Of a stretch of DNA of 64,000 bases, positions 23,902 through 34,799 are shown one piece after another. Where the stretch lies: positions 3,844,001-3,908,000 of the forward strand of contig OX291552.1 in assembly GCA_946406115.1 (NCBI GenBank), given 5' to 3'. The position numbers and the translations under genes are program-made. Below the pieces are notes generated by a model. The model worked only from the letters and a program-made list of their open reading frames with translations, searched no databases and was not told the DNA's origin. The DNA is from Apoda limacodes (taxonomy: Eukaryota; Arthropoda; Insecta; Lepidoptera; Limacodidae). Each line of letters begins with the position of its first letter. The stretch's first letter is position 1.

Positions 23902-23907
23902 TTTATT
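23902..23907 (-). terminator. Candidate polyadenylation signal for tra2
   Basis: AATAAA on the minus strand about 245 nt after the tra2 stop codon. It is one of several AATAAA hexamers in this AT-rich sequence, so the choice rests on distance alone. Confidence 0.3.
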
Positions 23908-24150
23908 TAACCTTATTTTCATGCCCCTGATACACCATTTTACAACATACCTTCCGATGAAATTTCAAAACCACCATGCTCAGCATAAGTGCAGAAGCAG
24001 TGGTAAAACTACCCTCACAAATCAAAGTACACGATACAAAAAATTACAGAAGAAACAATCTTCTTCAACAGTCCTAAAACAACACCATCCTTAAACTACA
24101 ACCCTACTGGTAACTAACTCCTTCCTGGCGGGATTAGACGGTGAGCAAGT

Positions 24151-27100
24151 TCAGGCGTTGTAATAAGACTTACGCGGCGAGTAGGATCGTTCTCGCTCGT
24201 AGCGGCGCGATGAGCGGCGGTACTGCGGGGAAGGCGAGCGATGCCGATACCCGCGGTGATAGTAGTCGCGGTCGCGCTCGCGGTAGCCGCCGCCGCCGCC
24301 GCCGCCACCACCACCGCCACCGCCTCGGTAATAGTAGTCACTGCAAACGGTCATTTATAAATATCGATAGTAGTTGACATCGCAAACGATCATTTATTAA
24401 TAACGGTAGTAGCGGTCACTGTTAACTATCATTTTTATAAATATTGGTAATAGTCACTGTTAACTATCATTTTATAAATATTGGTAGTAAGTCACTGTTA
24501 ACTATCATTTTATAAATATTGGTAGTAGTCACTGTTGACTATCATTTTATAAATATTAGTAGTAGTCACTGTTAACTATCGTTTTATAAATATTGGTAGT
24601 AGTCACTGTTAACTATAATTTTGTAATTTTTGGTAGTAGTCACTGTTGACTATCATTTTATAAATATTGTTAGTAGTCACTGTTAACTATCATTTTATAA
24701 ATATTGATAGTAGTCACTGTTAACTATCATTTTATAAATATTGGTAGTAGTCACTGTTAATTATCATTTTATAAATATTGGTAGTAGTCACTGTTAACTA
24801 TCATTTTATAAATATTGGTAGTAGTCACTGTTAACTATGATTTTATATATATTGGTAGTAGTCACTGTTAACTATCATTTTATATGTATTGGTAGTAATC
24901 ACAGTTAATTATCATTTTATAAATATTGGTAGTAGTCACTGTTAACTATCATTTTATAAATATTGGTAGTAGTCACTGTTAACTTCTTTCTTCTTTATAT
25001 GTTTTCGATTTTATTCAATGTGGGAAACTTATTCAAGAAATGAAATATGAGGCATACATCAGTGTATAAATACTGCAAACTATTGCAATTAAATTATTAG
25101 AAGTAGTGCTGCATACTTTATAACTGTAGTACTAGTAAGAATTGTGGATTGAAGAGAAAGAAGTGACTTTTCAATAATGCAAAATACTTCAAGCTGATCT
25201 AATATATCAAAAGGACAACCTATAAATTGAAACTACAAATGCAGTGATAGGTGCATGGCGAGTTATAATTTTGAAAGCGCAAAACTAGTCATTTCTGTAT
25301 GTAAACAACTAATTTACGAAAGAAGATAAATAAGGAAGGCAATGATACGACGTAGGAGAAATGTGGGTAAAATCAATGAAGACAGCAGTCAATTCATTTC
25401 GCAAGATAAGTGCATTAGTAGAGTAGCCACCACATACTTAACAAATAATGATTTATGGTAGGTACTTATTGCAAAAATACAATACAACTTACTCTCTGTC
25501 CCGACGTCGGTCATATCCATTGTCTCTGCCAACACTGTAACAAAATTAATATCTAATTACATAAATGTGATTAATTATTTTGTTTTTATTGATAACTAGC
25601 TTTTTCCAGCGGCTACACCCGCCATAAATTTGGTTATCGGCGTGGTATACTTACTGTAGTGGCTGTAGCTGTAGCTATAGTTCAAGCTCGGTTATAGGTA
25701 TTTCCGCGGGAAATTTTGAATTTTTCGGGATAAAAACTATCCTGTATCCTTCCCCAGGACTGAACTATACCATACCAAATTTCATATAAATCGGTTCAGC
25801 GGCTTAAGCGTGAAGCGGTAACAGACAGACCGATATACCTTTATAATATTAGAATGGATTATAGATTACTACTACTGTTCGGCAAAGATAAGCGGTAACG
25901 TCTACGGCCTTATCTTGGTTCGACATGGACTGCGCCGGCTCGCGCCCGGCGTGTATTTTAGTTCAGTCTTGGCCAACGGCTAACTGCTACACCCACGTGC
26001 AGCGTTATTTTAAGTGTGTTCAAAATAAAATAGGTTTTATATGCATATAAAAATTATTGTCTACAGCTTGGATAATGGGATTGCCAATGCATCACCAGAA
26101 GAGTATCAGTATATTTATAGGTAATGATTAAATTAAAAATCTAGATCACAAATTAGGTTCCAATTGTAAGTGGCATCACATAAGTTCCTAAAAGAAACCT
26201 TGCTAATGGTGTTGCCAATGCTTTACTCTACCACTATGGTTCTATTACATTTTCCATAACTGAAAATTGCTAGTGGGTGGTAAGATGGCCTTCAAAAGGT
26301 CAATTCAGAATATTTAACAGCAAAATAAAAAAACAAACTATTTACATATAATCAATCAATTTCATGTATGAGCAGGCCTTTAATAATCCAACTAGACTCT
26401 TAGCCAGTTTACTCTAAATCTGCTCAACTATATTCTACCAACGCTGACAGTCACCCCACAACAAGAAAGCATGTGAAGTAGAAATTATGTTGGATAACGA
26501 AAAATTGTGAAAACTGAAAAATATGACTCTCGCTGACATCTATTGGCGAGAAGTTATACTATTGTTTTTACCGACACACCATCACTAAAGCTACTTGACA
26601 ATAGACGGCGTTGTTAAAAAAAAGCGAGCTAAGCTCAGTCCTCCAGGCACGACTATCAATACTTACAAGGTGGGTTTGCCCATGTAAATCCCCGGCGTAG
26701 GAGTGTGTGCGCGCTGAGTTATGGAGAAGTCGACCCGTATGCGTCTGCCGTCGATCTCCATGCCCGTACACTCGTTCTTCGCTACCTTTGCGTCTTCCTG
26801 GTTTTCGTAATAAACAAAGCAAAAGCCTCGAGATCGGCCAGTCTGCAACAAGCAGAAAATATGTGTTGAGCTATTTCCTACGCATGTCTGACTTCCCCAC
26901 TTTCAATCCTAAATTGCTTCTTAGCAAAGATCCATATTATTCTATCCCTTGTCTCTTTATTTCAACACTTATAGCGTGAACGCTTAGGTTGTAGAATGAG
27001 CTTCCCGCCAAGGGTTTCTCTAAGGACTACTATCATATGGGGTTCTTTAAGAAAGAAATTATTTGATTTTTGAAGAGTCGGCAACGCGCGAGTAATGTGT

Positions 27101-30100
27101 TGCAAGCGTCTATAGGCTGCAGGGACCGCTTACCAATAGTCGGACCGTTAGCTTGTGCCACATTAGTGGAAAAATAAAAAACCTAGTATTTTATAAATCA
27201 TAGGTGGTTTAGCACTGGGCTGAGGTTTAAATTCCACCCATAATAAAAGAATACGAAATACTATCTTTTATTAAACCAAAAAAGCCTCAACCCTAACATC
27301 AACTGCTGGGTTCATATTCCATAAAAGAGTAATGACCTCTGTCTTAATTCTATTATGATACCCTTTTTTCTAAATGCTTACATTAGGGTTAGCATCCCTT
27401 GGATACATACATATTTCATAAATAAAACTTATAAGTAGACAAATAAAGATCTGAAAAGAAAAGTCAAATCTATACTATTATAAAGGAAAGTGTCTGTTTG
27501 TTTGTCCGTCTTTCACGGCAAAACGCAGAGACGAATTGAAGTGATTTTTTAAGTAGAGATAGTTGAAGGGATGTAGAGTGACATAGGCTACTTTTTGTCT
27601 CTTTCTAACCCCGCAACTTTCCTAAACTTTAGAAGTTCCCGCGGGAATAACTATAACCGAGCATAAACGAACTACTTCTTAGGTATAATTAAGGAGTCAT
27701 TAGTATAATTACGTATACGCCCATAAAGATTTAGAGCGGGTGGTGCCGCGGGCAAAATTCATTAATTACCTGCTATCCCATTAATATTATAAATGAGAAA
27801 GTTTGGACGTATGTTACTCATTCACGCTTTAACCACTGGATGGATCAGGCTGAAACTTGGCACCCTACAGGGTCTTACGGGAGTAACTATAACCAAATTC
27901 CATGAAAAACCATAGCTGCAGCAATAGTTTGCTACAGCAAACTTCTTTGGTATAGTCAAAGAGTTGCTATAGGAATCCCACGCCGATAACCAAATTTAGG
28001 GCGGGCAGAGCCGCGGGCAAAAGCTAGTGTAACATAATTTTGACCCCAAGAAGCCAAGCTTGATTTACTTTTGAGATTCAAACTTTATTATGTCATAAAA
28101 ACTACTCACCTTAGCATCTATAACAACTTGTACTCTCTCAACAGGGCCGTACTTAGAGAAGATGTGGTTTATCTGTTGTTCAGAAGTGTACAGACTGAGC
28201 CCAAACACTCCCAAGCACCTACTAGGTTGTGGATTTTCCTGTTGACAAAGTGTAAAATTAATGAAATCAAACTACAATAATTTTAACAGTTATTGTTTGT
28301 TACTTTTCCTAACCAACCTCATAGTCCACATGCGGGCCCAGCGTGGATTGTGGACTGCACATACATCTTTTTTTATAAGTATGCATGTTTTCTCGCGATA
28401 TTTTTTATTCACATAAAAGACAGTGCTGTCAATAAAATATATGTACCCAAACTTCCGCCCCTCAGGACGCATCAAAACCCCTAGGCCCACCACTGAACGA
28501 CTACTGTGTAATACTTAGTTATTCAGATTTTCTTGATACATCTCGTATTTACCACCGTGAATTGGAGCAAACAGAACACCACTGCTGTAGGATTTATTTT
28601 ATTTAAGCAAACATATACTTAATATTTTACAATATAATATAATAAACTTACCTATTAGCAGCATTTTAAGGAGCCTATATAGGCTAGATAGCATAAGTAC
28701 TCAGTCTTTGTGCAAATTTGAAATCAAATTTTAAGGGCTGAAAATAATATATTTTACAAAACTTATTTTAAGTAACATCATATTGTATTGTCAACCTGTT
28801 AGCTAGACATTTTTTTCTAAACTTGACTTTTTCACCTTCAACTTATGTTCGCAAGAAACAAAACTATTTCCTTAAGAGTAATTAAACTAATTTCTATTGA
28901 TAAAAGAAACAGGTTGACAAGAAACAATTTCTTTGTGGCAGATTTTTGCCATGCAACTTCAAGGGGACTACTTGGCTCAAAGTTTTTCTATTATAGGGAC
29001 CACTTTTAAATATAAACTATAAAGTAACAAGATTTTAAAACTCTTTTTATTTTCTTAAATCAAGTAATAAAATCTTAAATTCATATCATATTTTGCAACA
29101 TAACTATGCTATCCATTATCCAGGGTCAGGAGCAGGGCACAATGAGATACTTTAAAGCCAAAGAAAGATACTTTAATTTAAAGATTCAATCATTCAAAAA
29201 CACTATCGTCATACACTCAAACTATTCGTTCAATTCCATTTGTAGAGAGGCAGTTCATAAGTGTTTGAATGCCGGCTCATGTTGTGACGCGCCATCATTT
29301 CAGAAGCGGTATATTGTTCGACCGACACTATACCACCCTGCATTAATTTCGAAAATCAAACTCTGAACCCTGGTGCAAATGACTGAGGTCAGAATGAAAT
29401 ATTGTTTGAAATATCAAGCTGAGGCAAATGGAGCATAGTCATCTGTCGCTTTTTATATATTTTTTTCACATATTTTGCTATAAATAACACTCAATGATAT
29501 CTACGATTAATCGCTTTCGCTACTTCAATATGTTCGTTCGGAGTTCATTCATTGTACGTGCGCGACGCTTACTTCACCGAAGTTTGGCATGCGCGCAGCA
29601 ACTGATGATATCGCACTATTGGGACATATATTTAAACTTGATAATGACTCATTATTGTCTAAAATAGAAAAACTTTTAATAATACAATATATGTTCCTAT
29701 AGAGTCAACAAAGATTAAAAAAAATTTGATGAATGCACGTGAAAATAAATGAACTATAGAGCTAGTCAATTGAAGACTTTGTTAACGTATTAGATTACAC
29801 TATTAGACCTCAAGCTTGCACTACGATATTTTTTTATCGCACTATTTGATTGTCGTGCCGGAAAAGATACATATTATTGTGTAAGCGTTATACATTGCAT
29901 TTCTGAGATAATTTCTTTATCCTAGTGCATGCTATCACTAAAATAAAAAATATATAATATAGTATTTAAAATTAGTTAATTGTCACAGAGTCATGGAATC
30001 CCATTTTACTGTAGATGGTTCATTAAATAGATAATGCAAAATATTAGAATAATGATAACAATACTAGTTATCAGCATTATATCACCTTTTAATATATATT

Positions 30101-33100
30101 TTTTTGCCTTACTATTCTTGGTTGAACTCAGTATTTCGGTTATAACAAAAACTTGATTTACAGCCTGAAGTACCTAGTAAGTATTTTGTTCTTCTTTTTC
30201 ATGTTTCGAAATTAAATGGCACTTTTTGAAATTAACTTTGAAACTTAAGTGTTTTTGAACTTAAATGATAATATACAACCAGTTATTATTTTAATTTAAT
30301 CAAGGATCTGTTAAAAAATCTTTGAAATTGTTGAGTTGGCTTGAGTATAGGTGGCAGTCTTTAATATCAACTATTGAGATCCCAGACTGTGTGAATAATA
30401 AGCGAATCATGTTTATACCACAGTCCTCACCCGGTCACCATGGTGCCTTTTCCTTGATGACATAGGGCTATGGGAGTGCGAGCGGCGGTAGGAGCCCCTG
30501 GGAGAGTAAGAGCGGGAACGGCTTCTTGAGTATCGAGCAGAGCGATAACGTTGTGGTGACCCAGATCTGGATCGAGACCTGAGGGATGAGTTAACTTATG
30601 ATACTAATAAGTCCAAAAATGATTTTATTTGCTTCAGAACTAGATTTTAAGTTATAAACACTTTCAACGTAATGTGCTTGTGTAACATTTTTGTGTATAC
30701 CTACAGTAACACTTCTTTTACTATACAACAGTTACACCATGCTATAAGCTTAACTGTTTACAGTTACAGTTACATATAAATTTTTAACCATGTAATAGGG
30801 AGAAATTCACTAGTTTCAGGGGGTCTTGTAGTGACCTATTTTTAAATTCTCGTATTTTTAAAACATGTTTACAGTTACATATAAATTTTTAACCATGTAA
30901 TAGGGAGAAATTCACTAGTTTCAGGGGGTCTTGTAGTGACCTATTTTTAAATTCTCCTATTTTTCAAACAATAATTGCTAATATTCTCATGTATTTCATA
31001 ATTCTAAAACAGAAAGTAAATCATAAAGTAAGTATTGCGGTTTTCAAATATAAGTGCACCCTCATGTTTTCCCTAAAACCTTGCAAGGTATAAAAACCAT
31101 TTAAATTTTTTAGCAGTGAGAAATATATTTCAAAAAAAAAGATAAAATTGATTCATGATGCATAAGTCAACCACAGTTTTTACATTAGTCAAAAATAAAA
31201 CAGAAAACTTAGACAAATGAATTGCAGTTAATGTCATATTCACAAATATGAGATAAGTGTCCCAAAGAAAACTTTGAAACAAAATTGAAACATATAGTAT
31301 AAGAGCACAAGTAAGAAACTGGATTGAGAGGTATTTAAAAAAATAGACAAAATACAGAAATTTTGAAATTATTTAAAAAAAATTAGCTGAGTAAGAAGTA
31401 CCGCACATGCAACTTCTCTTTTGAAAATATATTTAAAAATATTATAACAGCAAAAAAGCTATAGGCACTGCCTGGATGTGGAATCTCATACTTTTAGCAC
31501 TGATTGCAAAGCTTAAACATTTGGAAAAAAATCTTAAGTAAAACACTGACTGCATCATAGTCTCTCTACAAAGCTTATATTAGTTTATTTTACCTGAAAG
31601 GTGGACGTTCTTTTCAACTTTAGGTTCTCACCCTTGGGGCACCACATGTGTAAATTTCGGCAGTTTGTACTAATGTTATTAGATTTTAAGTACTTTTGTT
31701 TAATTACAATGCTCATTTTAATTCTAAATCTTTTGTTTCATTTCTTATCAATATCAAATGAATATTCTTATTTTGTTCTTATCACCATTACAAATCAAGA
31801 GCCACTCTTAGCAACGAAACATTGTATGGCGGGCCCAGAGCGACTTAGTTTAAACGCACATTGCAAACATTGTGATAGGGTTAGACATAGGATTTTTGGT
31901 TTTACAAAGGTAATACGATGGAGAATAACACAAAGTAATAAAAACCACCTGTAATATGGGCATTATTTGGAGAAATTGATCAAATAAATTATAAAAACAA
32001 CAATTAAAATACAGATTTTTCTCAAAATGTAATAGTTTATTATTACTTGTTGCCGTTTTCTGGGCATTTTGTGTATTTTATTAGTATCCTCTGTTATTTA
32101 CCATCATAACCGTTTTAATTTTATCAGAATATAACTCTTAAATCAAAATTTATAAGGTTTTCATTGCAGTAAGTCAACAGAAAGAAATAAAAATAAAAAA
32201 AAATCTATAAAATATTAAATATTTTTTCCTTAAATAACAATGGGTCTAGTTTCATCCATTTTCATATGTGCACTTTATGAAGACTCACACTGTACATTTA
32301 AGTATATAGCAATACAACAGCATCAGTCAGCATTTCTAGAAACACAAACAATGATAATTTGCTCCAATACTATTGTATTGCTGTATGATAGTTGAACAGT
32401 GCCCACACTTTTTGCTTAGTGATGTACTTTACACTGGCCATATTTGTAAGTGTTATTTGTTATCTATATAGTTATTTGAATTACAATCTTTCATATTATT
32501 GGTTAAAAACCAAACTTACAATATATTTCGAAAACCCTAATATTACCATAATACTAACAATATACATAAGTATGGTAAGTGAATACACATACATAATAAT
32601 TTATTTTATTGTTTTTTATTATTTTTTGGTATAGCGCCAACAGAAATACATCTTCTGTAAAAATTTCAACTGTCTTACTATCAGGGTTCATGAGATACAG
32701 CCTGGTGACAGACTGATGGACAGTCGTCTTAGTAATAGGGTCCCATTTTTTTCCCTTTGGGTATGGAAACCTAAAAATTAACCCTCTACTTAATGAACCA
32801 CAACCAAACATTTATTAATGAATAAGTAATTTTTAGGTTTCCATACCCATGGGGGACAAAAATGGGACCTGATTACTAAGACTGCTGTCCGTCTGTCTGT
32901 CACCAGGCTGTATCTCATGAACCCTGATAGTAAGACAGTTGAAATTCTGGTTGGGATGTATAAAAGCGGGCGCTGAGAAATTCCTTTTAATCGAAGGGTA
33001 AATTACATAAACTACGTACGGGCTCCTATATTTTCTTGATTTCGGCGCGGGAGGCGTCCTGGACCGGCTTCGACTATGACCACGCGTCATGGTTGGAGGC

Positions 33101-33287
33101 TTGGGTACTAGTTCCCGCGACCCGTTGCGAGTTCTCGAGCGGCTTCTCTAAAATAAGATAACACAACCGTACGATAGTTTTAAATATAGCACGAGGAAAC
33201 AGCTACGACAAAATAAAATACACGCGGCATGACATCAAAAAGCAAATGACAACCACACTATAAATACACTACCTCTCGATCAGACAT
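24151..33287 (-). CDS. tra2: Transformer-2, SR-type splicing regulator
   Basis: Seven coding exons join in frame: 33273-33287, 33020-33147, 30431-30578, 28110-28238, 26667-26842, 25493-25534 and 24151-24340, giving 275 residues. Residues 1-97 form an RS-rich N-terminus starting MSDRERSRSR. The RRM spans about 104-183, with RNP2 CLGVFGLS at 105-112 and RNP1 RGFCFVYY at 145-152. The Tra2-specific linker follows: [19 protein letters not shown]. The C-terminus has a 13-glycine run (219-231) and a second RS/Tyr-rich tail ending KSYYNA. Tra2 acts in the nucleus, binding GA-rich exonic enhancers; in insects it promotes sex-specific splicing. Start chosen because exon 1 restores the RS frame; an out-of-frame ATG lies 5 nt upstream. 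All junctions are GT-AG. The length is close to Drosophila Tra2. Confidence 0.96.
24341..24984 (-). repeat. 37-bp minisatellite copying the tra2 exon 7 splice acceptor
   Basis: About 17 head-to-tail units follow the genuine acceptor at 24,340/24,341. Each spans roughly the last 25 intron bases and first 12 exon bases of that junction. On the minus strand most units read ...GTTAACAG/TGACTACTA, matching the true site ...GTTTGCAG/TGACTACTA. The two units nearest the exon are the most diverged; the outer sixteen are nearly uniform, and one (near 24,900) has lost the AG. Splicing into any unit would add a few codons and then an in-frame TAA within the repeat, removing the glycine run and RS2 tail. 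Confidence 0.95.
25600..25862 (+). repeat. RTE-like tail in tra2 intron 5
   Basis: It contains the recurring modules 'ccagcggctacacccgcc', 'atttccgcgggaaatttt', 'ccttccccaggact' and 'agcgtgaagcggtaacag', ending in 'tataatattagaatggat'. Orientation is opposite to tra2. Confidence 0.75.
26965..27172 (+). repeat. LINE 3' tail in tra2 intron 4
   Basis: The sequence includes 'gtgaacgcttaggttgtag', a [12 protein letters not shown] reading, 'caagcgtctataggctg' and 'tgtgccacattagtgg' followed by A-rich sequence. This is the 3' end of the family seen at 18.3 and 50.8 kb. Confidence 0.7.
27470..28035 (-). repeat. Two adjacent RTE-like tails in tra2 intron 4
   Basis: One copy covers about 27,470-27,770 and a second about 27,775-28,035. 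Both carry the 'cccgcgggaa' or 'gggagtaactataacc' module and end 'gagccgcgggcaaaagctag'. They are inverted relative to the copies at 7.4 and 25.6 kb. No coding capacity remains. Confidence 0.7.
30766..30975. repeat. 105-bp tandem duplication in tra2 intron 2
   Basis: A 105-bp unit beginning near 'acagttacatataaattt' is present twice, back to back, with only a handful of differences. The breakpoints contain short 'cagttac' repeats that could have promoted slippage. Confidence 0.9.
32640..32950. mobile_element. Foldback (inverted-repeat) element in tra2 intron 2
   Basis: The left arm, about 32,656-32,776, is the reverse complement of the right arm, about 32,830-32,947. Blocks such as 'atgagatacagcctgg', 'caactgtcttactatcag' and 'ttttaggtttccatac' are shared. 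The roughly 50-bp centre, around 32,777-32,825, matches the start of the duplicated tra2 5' region near 700-740, so the arms bracket ancestral sequence. The paired arms would form a long hairpin in the pre-mRNA. Confidence 0.85.
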
Positions 33288-33431
33288 AGCATCAATGGTA
33301 AAAAAACAACAAACACAAAATAAACTGTGTCTTTAAATGCTAAAATTATCAGTTAGACACTGAAATGTAAGGCGCGAACATGAGACAGGCAGCCAGCGTT
33401 AGAGCGATTCAATACAAAATGGCGGGCACGC
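33288..33431 (-). promoter_or_regulatory. tra2 5' UTR / promoter-proximal segment
   Basis: The minus-strand segment upstream of the tra2 start codon contains an ATG 5 nt before it (33,292-33,290) in another frame. After splicing this opens a 19-codon overlapping uORF ending at a TAG in exon 2. An AAAATGGCGGGC block at 33,416-33,427 resembles the YY1/Pho motif and is conserved in the second tra2 copy. A MITE begins 9 bases beyond this segment. The transcription start is not visible. Confidence 0.4.
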
Positions 33432-33439
33432 GGCGGTTC

Positions 33440-34074
33440 CAGTGTTGCTAGATGGTCTCGGCGACATACCCTTAGACTAATTTGATTTCCCCCAGAAATC
33501 CCGTAGGATGTCCTCACCAAGCGGATGGTGTAGGGCCATGGCGCGGTTCTTTAAAGCGGCGGTCATGTTGGGATTGTTGGCAAATGAAAGGCATTACGCA
33601 AAGTATCTGTAATAGTAAATGGATTGACAGGTTCAAGTTTTATTCGGTGTTTGGTTACAGAAGACTTTTTGGTTGTAGATTGATTTCGTGATTAATTTTA
33701 AGAGAAAATTTTCGAGAGCACTACAGGCATCACATTTTGCATTCAGAATCATAGTATCGATAAATTTATCGCCAGACCATGAAGTTTCCATGAAGTTGTC
33801 TCTCTAGTAAACTTACTATTCTCACCGTGGCGGAAGCATCGGTCGACCGATCGACTGACTGCTGACTTGTACTCTCGAGTAATAAATGATTGTGAAAAAA
33901 AATCAATACGAAACAGGTCAGGAAAGTGATATACAATAGCAAAAAAACTGTATTTGGCGTGTTTATGAAATTTCCCCTAAAAAATCCCCCAAATATTCTT
34001 TCCCCCTATTCTGCCCCTAACTCCGTTGAGAAACCCCTAGATCTAGGGGGAAATCCTCTGATCTCGCAACAATG
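33440..34074. mobile_element. hAT-type MITE in the tra2 upstream region
   Basis: The element begins CAGTGTTGC and ends GCAACAATG, an imperfect inverted repeat, flanked by exact 8-bp duplications GGCGGTTC at 33432-33439 and 34075-34082. The interior differs from the MITE at 1,218-1,820, so this is an independent insertion at nearly the same place in the other copy of the locus. ORFs at 33,482 and 33,926 are non-coding element sequence. Confidence 0.88.
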
Positions 34075-34137
34075 GGCGGTTCGTTATCAGCTAGGACAGT
34101 ATAGCCAGATCCAAATTTTGAAATTATTTCTTTTTAT

Positions 34138-34272
34138 AAGAAGCTTATGTACGGATGTCACTGGAGAGTGCATTACGAACAAATAGTTAAAGCAATTTTT
34201 TTGACCTTTTTGACCTTTCTGAGTGGGTTGTGAGTTACCAACATCCCGGATAATTTCCCTAATTAGTAACTA
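34138..34272. repeat. Direct repeat, left copy (partner at 40.9-41.03 kb)
   Basis: This roughly 135-bp segment, beginning 'agaagcttatgtacgg' and ending 'ctaattagtaactacg', recurs in direct orientation at about 40,900-41,028. Shared blocks include 'cgaacaaatagtt' and 'gacctttttga'. It could be a dispersed element end or the product of a duplication that brackets the 6.6 kb between the copies. Confidence 0.75.
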
Positions 34273-34446
34273 CGTGGTGCGATGGTAGAAAGTAGCCGTG
34301 GGCATCATTTCGAACAATTCCTCAGGACACATCCCATTATACAACCCGTAGAACACACACAGAGAACCAAAATCTCACCTCAGATTTAAGGTCTCAATAC
34401 GACAAATGAGTATGGGATCGTCGACAATTCTCACAGCCCGTCGTTA
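34273..34446 (-). pseudogene. LINE C-terminal fragment
   Basis: The minus strand reads VFYGLYNGMCPEELFEMMP and YHRT, the same C-terminal block as at 18.3 and 50.8 kb. The 3' UTR is missing and it abuts the direct repeat. The 34,447-34,800 stretch shows nothing identifiable. Confidence 0.75.
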
Positions 34447-34799
34447 AAGCAGATAAGCCCTGCGAGGTTTCAACAGAATGCACTAAATTTTAAATGTAAT
34501 TTAACTGTTGTATTGAATAAATAAATAAAAAAAGACCGTAAGTAAGTATGTTGAAATACATCATTCAAGTACACTACTTCTTCGCAGTAAAGGAAAAAAT
34601 CGTGAGGAAGCCTGCATATGTCAAAAAACAAAAGACATACACAGTCCACAATCCGCACTAAGCCCGCGTGAAGACTATGGCCCAAATGACCCTCGGCGAG
34701 AGTAAACCGCGCCCAAACAGTGGGGACCGATGAGGCTGCTAAGGTGCATGTATTACCCCAAATTCGGGCACAGTAATTATTTTTTTGTCACACTGATTC

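Noticed and set aside
24141..24377. Plus-strand ORF of 78 codons, Arg/Ser-rich
   Set aside because: It is the antisense shadow of tra2 exon 7, whose minus-strand frame carries the real protein and splice sites.
24341..24984. Regular 37-bp repeats resembling a CRISPR array
   Set aside because: The units are contiguous with no unique spacers, the context is an intron of a eukaryotic gene, and each unit matches the adjacent splice junction.
33833..34186. ORF near tra2 upstream region as an alternative tra2 first exon
   Set aside because: It lies inside and across the end of the MITE, and the MSDRE exon already restores the RS reading frame with good splice sites.
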